A stretch of 34,822 nucleotides of DNA from positions 1 through 34,822 of the forward strand of contig JAJXTZ010000007.1 in assembly GCA_021783355.1 (NCBI GenBank). The letters are read 5' to 3'. How positions within the stretch are numbered: position 1 is the first letter of the stretch; the number at the start of each line of letters is the position of its first letter. The position numbers were made by a program, and so were the translations under genes. The notes beneath the pieces were generated by a model. The model ran no database searches. It had not been told where the DNA came from and saw only the letters and a list, made by a program, of their open reading frames with translations. This stretch comes from a bacterium. GTDB lineage: Bacteria > Elusimicrobiota > Elusimicrobia > UBA1565 > UBA9628. This document shows, piece after piece, positions 30,528 to 34,822 of the stretch.

Positions 30528-33500
30528 GGGATCAGCACCTTCTTGACGGTCTGGAGGACGTTGGCCCCGCCCTCCGTCTCCTCGACGCGGATGACCGCGT
30601 AATAGAGGCCGCGCGCGACCGTGCGCCCGCTGCCGTTCGTCTTGGGCCAGACGTAGGTGACGGGCCCCGCCTGGTAGCTGGCCGCCTGGTCGCCGAAGTC
30701 CTTGTCGAGCACCAGATCGCCGGCCAGATCATAGAGCTTCAGGACGACGCGCGCGTGGAACGGCGTGTAGATCTCGAAGGTCCCCGTCGGTCCGGTGATC
30801 GGGTTCGGATAGACGAAGGTGTTGTTCTTGAAATCCCCCACGGGATCGGCGGAGCCGTTGAGCGCCACCGGGATGTCGTCGATCAGGCGGTCCTCGGCCA
30901 GGACCGACGGGTTGAGGATGTCCCCGGTGATGTCGTCGATGGCGGTCGGATCGGTGGACGCCACGATCTTGAACTTGTAGTTCCCGTCCGGGACTTGGGC
31001 CAGCTGGAAGTTCCGGCCGTCCCACACGTCCTGGATCGGCGTGCGCGCGGGCCGGATGCCGACGATGCGGCGCACCAGGGACACCGAATCCGGCGGCGAG
31101 GGATTGCCCGACAGGTCGAAGGCCGTGCCGGGCTTGTAGATCTTGATGGCGACCTTCATCGGCTCCGAGACCTGGTAGGAGAGGACCGCCCCGCCGGTGC
31201 CCGGCTGCAAGGGGGTGATCGCCAGGTCGTAGATGCGCAGCGGGTCGTAGGAGACCGTCAGCTGCGCCGTCGAGCCGGAGGTCAGCACCGAGGCCACGTC
31301 CTGGGCCACGGCGCGCACCAGGTAGAAGCCGGACGGAGGGAAGTTGCCCTTGTCGTCGCGTCCGTCCCAGACGTCGGTCTGCAGGATGCCGCCGGGACGC
31401 ACGGAGCCGGAGACCAGCGTGCGCACCACCTGCGGCGGCAGCGCCGTGTTGAGGATCTGGACGGTGACCGACGATTGCCGCGAGAGGCCGTAGGTGACCG
31501 TGTATGGATCCAGCGTGATCGTGTTGCTGGAGTTGACCAGTTGAGGCACGTCCGGCGTCACGTTGAAGCTGGTGAAGATGATCGAGCCGCGCGCGACCGT
31601 CACGTTGCCGTAGACGCGGTCTGAGGCGAAGGTCGGCGGCGTGGTCGTGGATTGTGCGACGAGGGTGTAGACGTAGCTCCCGTCGGGCACGAACAGCCCG
31701 TTGGTGTCGCGTCCGTCCCAATACTCGGAGATCTTGAGGCGTCCCGGACGCAGGCCGTGGAAGCTCACCACCGGAGCGATCTGCGCGCCGCTCGGAGACA
31801 GCACCGACGCGCTGGTGCAGGCCGCCGGGGGGCTCTGCGACGCGCACGGGGGCCACGCCCCGGTGCTGTCCGTGACGACCGACCCTGCGGGGTAGATGTT
31901 CCACGACACGAACATCGGCTGCGACAGCTGGTAGCTCAGCGTCACCTGGTCCGAGGTCCCCGACAGCAGGGGCGACACGGAGAGGTCGGTGATGCGGAAG
32001 AGGTTCACCGGGAACAGGGCCGTCGTCGTCGAGACCTTCGCCGGGAAGCTGGGGTCCACGGCCGTCATCTGAGCCAGGTAGGTGCCGGAGGCCACCGTCA
32101 GGCCGGAGTCGTCCGTGCCGTCCCAGGACTCGGAGTTGTTGAACAGGCCCGGGCGGGTCTCGTTGTTGACCACGGTCTTGACCAGTTTCAGGCCCGAGGA
32201 GTCGTAGATCTTCAGCGAGACGCTGGCGTCGCGCGAGAGCTGGTAGCGGAAGGTGAACGGACTCAGGCCCGCGATCGCCGGACTGGAGCCGATCACCGTG
32301 GAGTTCGGCGTGACCTGCGTGATCCCCACCAGGCCGCGCAGGACCGAGAAGAAGCCCTGCTTGGCGACCGAGGTCCAGATCCGCCGGTCGGGGGAGCCCG
32401 GGGTCAGGTACGCGTTGCCGGCCTGCGAGGGCAGGGACGCGTACATCACGAACACGTAGTCGCCGTCGTCCATCAGGGTACCGTTGGAGTCGCGCCCGTC
32501 CCAGAAGGAGATCACCGACTGCCGCGAGGCCTGCTGCTGCGCGATCTCGCGCAGGGGCTGGACCGCCGCGTTGGGGCCGCCGCTGGCGCTGCAGCCGGTC
32601 AGGCTGGCGCCGAAGTTCTTGGCCGGGAAGACGGAGTCGTGCGCGGGGTTGTTGACGTCGTTGAGGCCCTGGTCGCTCGCGCCGGGGCAGAACTGGGTCC
32701 CCGGCGGATAGACGTCCACGTAGACGGTGGCCGGCTCGGTCAACTGATAGGAGAGGACCGCCAGCGAGGTGGAGCCGCCCAGAAGGGGCTGCACGCGGAT
32801 GTCGGTGATCTGCAGGGGGTCGATGGCGATCTGGCGGGTGGTCGCGAAGGACAGGTCGGTGAAGCTCGGGTAATTCGTGTACTGGTCGTTCGAGTCGGAC
32901 TGGAAGACCGCCAGGTAGTTGCCGGGCAGGAGGAAGTTGCCGTTGTTGTCGCGCCCGTCCCAGGAGTCGCCGTTGAGGAGCGGCGGCGTGCTCTGGCTGG
33001 AGAGATTGCCCTCGCCCGTGCGCTGCAGGCCCGGGACCACGCCGCGGATGGTCTGGTACGGCGGCGTGGAGGACTCCACCGTCAGGAACATCTGCGCGTC
33101 CTTAGACAGCCGGTAGGTGAAGTTGTAGGGCTCGGCCGAGACGCCGGTGATCTGGCCGACGACGGTCGGCGTGGAGCGGATCACGTGCACGTCGGTCACG
33201 TCCACCGTGAGCGGCTTCTGCGAGACCGAGGTCGCGTTGGAGTCGAGCGTGGCGCCCGCGGGGTAGGCGCGGGTCTGGGAGATGGTGATGTTGCCGCTGG
33301 CGCCGACCTGGTTGGTCTGCACGGTGGCGCGGAAGCCGTACTGGCCGTTGATCTTGCCGAACTCGCCCTGGATCGCCTGCGAGCCGTCCCATAGGACGCA
33401 GTACGCGTGCGTGGAGTCCGGCAGGGTGCAGGCGCTCCCGGAGCAATAAGGCGCGGTGTTGTAGGTCGCGGTGCCGGGCGCGTCGATCGCGAAGGTCCTC

Positions 33501-34030
33501 AGCGGCGGCGTCGAGGCGGGGTCCAGGGGGTTGGACCCGTCGATGTAGCGGAAGACCTCGAACTCCACCTTGTCGATGGCGACCTGGGGGTTGGGATCGG
33601 TGCTGGTCGCGGGCGGCGGGATCGTCAGACCCACCTGCGTGCACAGGTAGACCTGGTCGTTGCAGACGTTGTAGCCCACCGTCCCGGGGATCAGGCTCGC
33701 GTTGCTGTCGGTGCCGGCGGGGTAGATGCAGCGGTTCGCGCCGTCGGTCTCGAACTGGATCTCCGGGTCGTTGGAGATGTTGCCGTAGGTGCTGGGCCAG
33801 TCGACGCTGCCGGCGCTGGTCGGGCACTGGAACTGGACCACGCCGTTGACGGTCACGCGCGTGCACAGGCCCAGGCTGCTGAGCCCCGTCTCCACGAACA
33901 GTGTGTTCAGGTAGACCTGGACCGACTGCGCGTCCGCGGCGGTCGGCCGGGACCAGGAGGCGAACAGCGCGCCCGCCGCGAGGAGAGCGGCGGCGATGGC
34001 GCGCGTCGGACGGCACCGGTGTCGGGTCAT
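30524..34030 (-). CDS. Giant surface protein with alternating FlgD-Ig-like repeats
   Basis: A 1168-residue exported protein with a signal peptide of about 35 residues. After an N-terminal region (about 36-290, several Cys) it is a string of Ig-like modules, each closing with WDGxDxxGxxxxxGxY: WDGRDNNG, WDGRDSNG, WDGTDDSG, WDGRDTNG, WDGRDDKG, WDGRN, and a last degenerate one. Modules alternate between two types. One opens with ITDIRVQPLL or a similar string, followed by LSYQL; the other with a longer strand pair around the string FTYRLS or FRYQLS. This gives an A-B-A-B-A-B series. The end (FVYPNPI, then VVLKLYDLAGDLVLDK) resembles FlgD-Ig and type-A C-terminal sorting modules. It probably forms a long surface stalk or adhesin. 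The ATG at 34030 has a weak ribosome site. Confidence 0.9.
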   Translation of the reverse strand: MTRHRCRPTRAIAAALLAAGALFASWSRPTAADAQSVQVYLNTLFVETGLSSLGLCTRVTVNGVVQFQCPTSAGSVDWPSTYGNISNDPEIQFETDGANRCIYPAGTDSNASLIPGTVGYNVCNDQVYLCTQVGLTIPPPATSTDPNPQVAIDKVEFEVFRYIDGSNPLDPASTPPLRTFAIDAPGTATYNTAPYCSGSACTLPDSTHAYCVLWDGSQAIQGEFGKINGQYGFRATVQTNQVGASGNITISQTRAYPAGATLDSNATSVSQKPLTVDVTDVHVIRSTPTVVGQITGVSAEPYNFTYRLSKDAQMFLTVESSTPPYQTIRGVVPGLQRTGEGNLSSQSTPPLLNGDSWDGRDNNGNFLLPGNYLAVFQSDSNDQYTNYPSFTDLSFATTRQIAIDPLQITDIRVQPLLGGSTSLAVLSYQLTEPATVYVDVYPPGTQFCPGASDQGLNDVNNPAHDSVFPAKNFGASLTGCSASGGPNAAVQPLREIAQQQASRQSVISFWDGRDSNGTLMDDGDYVFVMYASLPSQAGNAYLTPGSPDRRIWTSVAKQGFFSVLRGLVGITQVTPNSTVIGSSPAIAGLSPFTFRYQLSRDASVSLKIYDSSGLKLVKTVVNNETRPGLFNNSESWDGTDDSGLTVASGTYLAQMTAVDPSFPAKVSTTTALFPVNLFRITDLSVSPLLSGTSDQVTLSYQLSQPMFVSWNIYPAGSVVTDSTGAWPPCASQSPPAACTSASVLSPSGAQIAPVVSFHGLRPGRLKISEYWDGRDTNGLFVPDGSYVYTLVAQSTTTPPTFASDRVYGNVTVARGSIIFTSFNVTPDVPQLVNSSNTITLDPYTVTYGLSRQSSVTVQILNTALPPQVVRTLVSGSVRPGGILQTDVWDGRDDKGNFPPSGFYLVRAVAQDVASVLTSGSTAQLTVSYDPLRIYDLAITPLQPGTGGAVLSYQVSEPMKVAIKIYKPGTAFDLSGNPSPPDSVSLVRRIVGIRPARTPIQDVWDGRNFQLAQVPDGNYKFKIVASTDPTAIDDITGDILNPSVLAEDRLIDDIPVALNGSADPVGDFKNNTFVYPNPITGPTGTFEIYTPFHARVVLKLYDLAGDLVLDKDFGDQAASYQAGPVTYVWPKTNGSGRTVARGLYYAVIRVEETEGGANVLQTVKKVLIP

Positions 34031-34059
34031 GTTGAGCGGTCTCTGGCGCGTCTTGTGCG

Positions 34060-34065
34060 ATTGTA
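34060..34065 (-). promoter_or_regulatory. Probable -10 (TACAAT) of the FlgD-Ig gene
   Basis: TACAAT lies 29 nt above the ATG at 34030. No good -35 is found 16-18 bp upstream, which suggests that an activator is needed. The TTAA repeat at 34088-34102 is well placed for one. Confidence 0.5.
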
Positions 34066-34087
34066 CCTTACTGGCGTTTCAGACGGA

Positions 34088-34104
34088 TTAAGAGATTGTT
34101 AAAA
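34088..34104 (-). promoter_or_regulatory. TTTTAAC-N6-TTAAT repeat upstream of the FlgD-Ig gene
   Basis: Two TTAA units (34099-34102 and 34088-34091) have an 11-bp period, and the string matches the one upstream of the pilin promoter at every position outside the N6. Its inner half begins 22 bp above the -10, in place of a -35 box. It overlaps the stop codon of the gene above. Confidence 0.45.
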
Positions 34105-34822
34105 AGGGGCAAAGGGCAGCAGACTGCGCACGCGATAGCTGACGATCTCCGGCCGGGCGCGCCCGCCCTCGGCGCCGTACAGGACGAACAGGCGGCGCGC
34201 GGCGCCGGTCCCGGAGACCGCGAGGCCCAGCACGCCCGGGCCCGGGTCGGGCTCGGACGCCACGCGCGTGAGGGCGTTGCCGCCGACCGAGTAGATCAGG
34301 ATGCGGCGGAACTTCGCGTCGTGGACCCACAGGCGCCCGTCCGCCCAGGTCATCGCGTTGGGCACGGCCTCGTCGGGCAGGGAGAAGGACTTCTCGGGCG
34401 CGTCGTCCCCCCCGTGGCGCGTGACCGTGCGGTCCACGGCGTCGTAGGACCACACCGTTCCGCCGTCGAAGGCCAGCGCGGTCGGCGCGGGGCCGGGGCT
34501 CGGCCGCATCCCCAGGATGCGGTCCGGGTCCCGCGCGGACTCGCGCAGCAGCCGGGCCTGCGCCGCGTCCAGCGTCCAGAGGGCGCCGCCGCCGACGGCG
34601 ATCGCGGTCGGGTGGTAGGAGCCGCCGGGAGCCGGCGCGGCGCGCAGGACCGCGCGGCGCGGGTCCGACGCGTCCACCGCGACGACACTGCCGCCCCAAT
34701 CCGCCACCCACAGCCGCCCGTCGTCCTGGCCCAGCGCGGTCGGGTTCGGCGTCGGCGCGGGCGCGGCCGCGGTCCGCTCGTAGCGCCACACCGTCGCGGC
34801 CCGCCACGCGGGCCGCGCGACG
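34099..34822 (-). CDS. Beta-propeller-like protein, 3' part only
   Basis: The frame is open to the right edge, so the start is probably outside the window; a GTG at 34791 is the only internal candidate near the edge and would lose part of the first repeat. About 240 residues are visible. They contain repeated units of the form GRLWVADWGGSVVAVDA, then GALWTLDAAQARLLR, then GTVWSYDAVDRTVTR and GRLWVHDAKFRRILIY, spaced roughly 45-50 residues apart. This is the pattern of NHL/SMP-30-like propeller blades. The last blade ends near the C-terminus (FAPF). The likely place is the periplasm or surface, but the signal region is missing. Its stop sits inside the putative operator of the next gene, with no clear terminator. 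Confidence 0.78.
   Translation of the reverse strand, partial: VARPAWRAATVWRYERTAAAPAPTPNPTALGQDDGRLWVADWGGSVVAVDASDPRRAVLRAAPAPGGSYHPTAIAVGGGALWTLDAAQARLLRESARDPDRILGMRPSPGPAPTALAFDGGTVWSYDAVDRTVTRHGGDDAPEKSFSLPDEAVPNAMTWADGRLWVHDAKFRRILIYSVGGNALTRVASEPDPGPGVLGLAVSGTGAARRLFVLYGAEGGRARPEIVSYRVRSLLPFAPF

Noticed and set aside
1-34822. CRISPR array, tRNA, rRNA, insertion sequence or attachment site
   Set aside because: I looked for regularly spaced repeats, clover-leaf-like ends, transposase motifs and terminal repeats and found none that hold up; the only arrays are coding repeats.

Overview
This is a GC-rich, gene-dense bacterial chromosome segment. Nearly all genes run on the minus strand. 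It looks like a diderm: there is a secretin, a PorV/PorQ-type outer-membrane barrel, a lipoprotein and many exported proteins. The mix of Tad pilus genes, a PorV-like protein beside a giant FlgD-Ig-repeat protein, a divergent FtsH and glycine-rich membrane proteins of no family I recognise fits a poorly cultured phylum such as Elusimicrobiota. That assignment is an inference from gene content only. I see no tRNA, rRNA, CRISPR array, insertion sequence or integrase.

Layout, left to right. 1-4905 (minus): four low-complexity, Gly/Ala/Ser-rich membrane proteins. At least two, and probably three, are paralogues. They are expressed from two promoters that share an unusual direct-repeat element, with a strong terminator between the two units. 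5004-7229 (minus): a receptor-like Ser/Thr kinase with an exported TPR region and a C-terminal cytoplasmic kinase domain. 7252-9456 (plus): a three-gene cassette of secreted proteins (two paralogues flanking a lipoprotein), with lower GC in its first gene. 9467-12984 (minus): an FtsH-like protease preceded by a TadE-like and a TadG-like minor pilin gene. 13103-14149: a DUF2332-like protein. 14199-19221: a signalling block with a NarL/LuxR regulator, a REC-histidine kinase, a Cache/HAMP histidine kinase, a lone REC protein and an OmpR-type regulator whose receiver lacks its phosphorylation site. 19229-20867: a small membrane protein and a kinase-less HAMP sensor. 20869-29495: the Tad/Flp pilus core, made of a TPR protein, TadC, TadB with an exported N-terminal extension, a TadZ-TadA fusion, a minimal secretin, CpaB/RcpC, TadE and two Flp pilins. 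29553-34030: a PorV-like barrel and a 1168-residue FlgD-Ig-repeat surface protein. 34099-34822: the 3' end of a beta-propeller-like gene.

How it may work together. The pilins (29495, 29284) and TadE-like subunits would be cleaved at Gly-Gln sites by a prepilin peptidase that is not in the window. TadZ-A, TadB and TadC would assemble them, and they would leave through the secretin with CpaB. The TPR protein and HAMP sensor are translationally coupled to tadBC. They lead, co-directionally, into a two-component cascade, so pilus state and signalling are probably linked.

Several promoters have a clear TTGACA/TATAAT form with the start codon only 6-13 nt below the -10, which implies leaderless or nearly leaderless mRNAs. 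Intergenic 11-bp-spaced direct repeats upstream of four promoters suggest a shared regulator of the OmpR/PhoB kind. The most novel-looking items are the glycine-rich paralogue cluster with its shared promoter element, the fused or trimmed Tad machinery, and the pilus-embedded signalling block.
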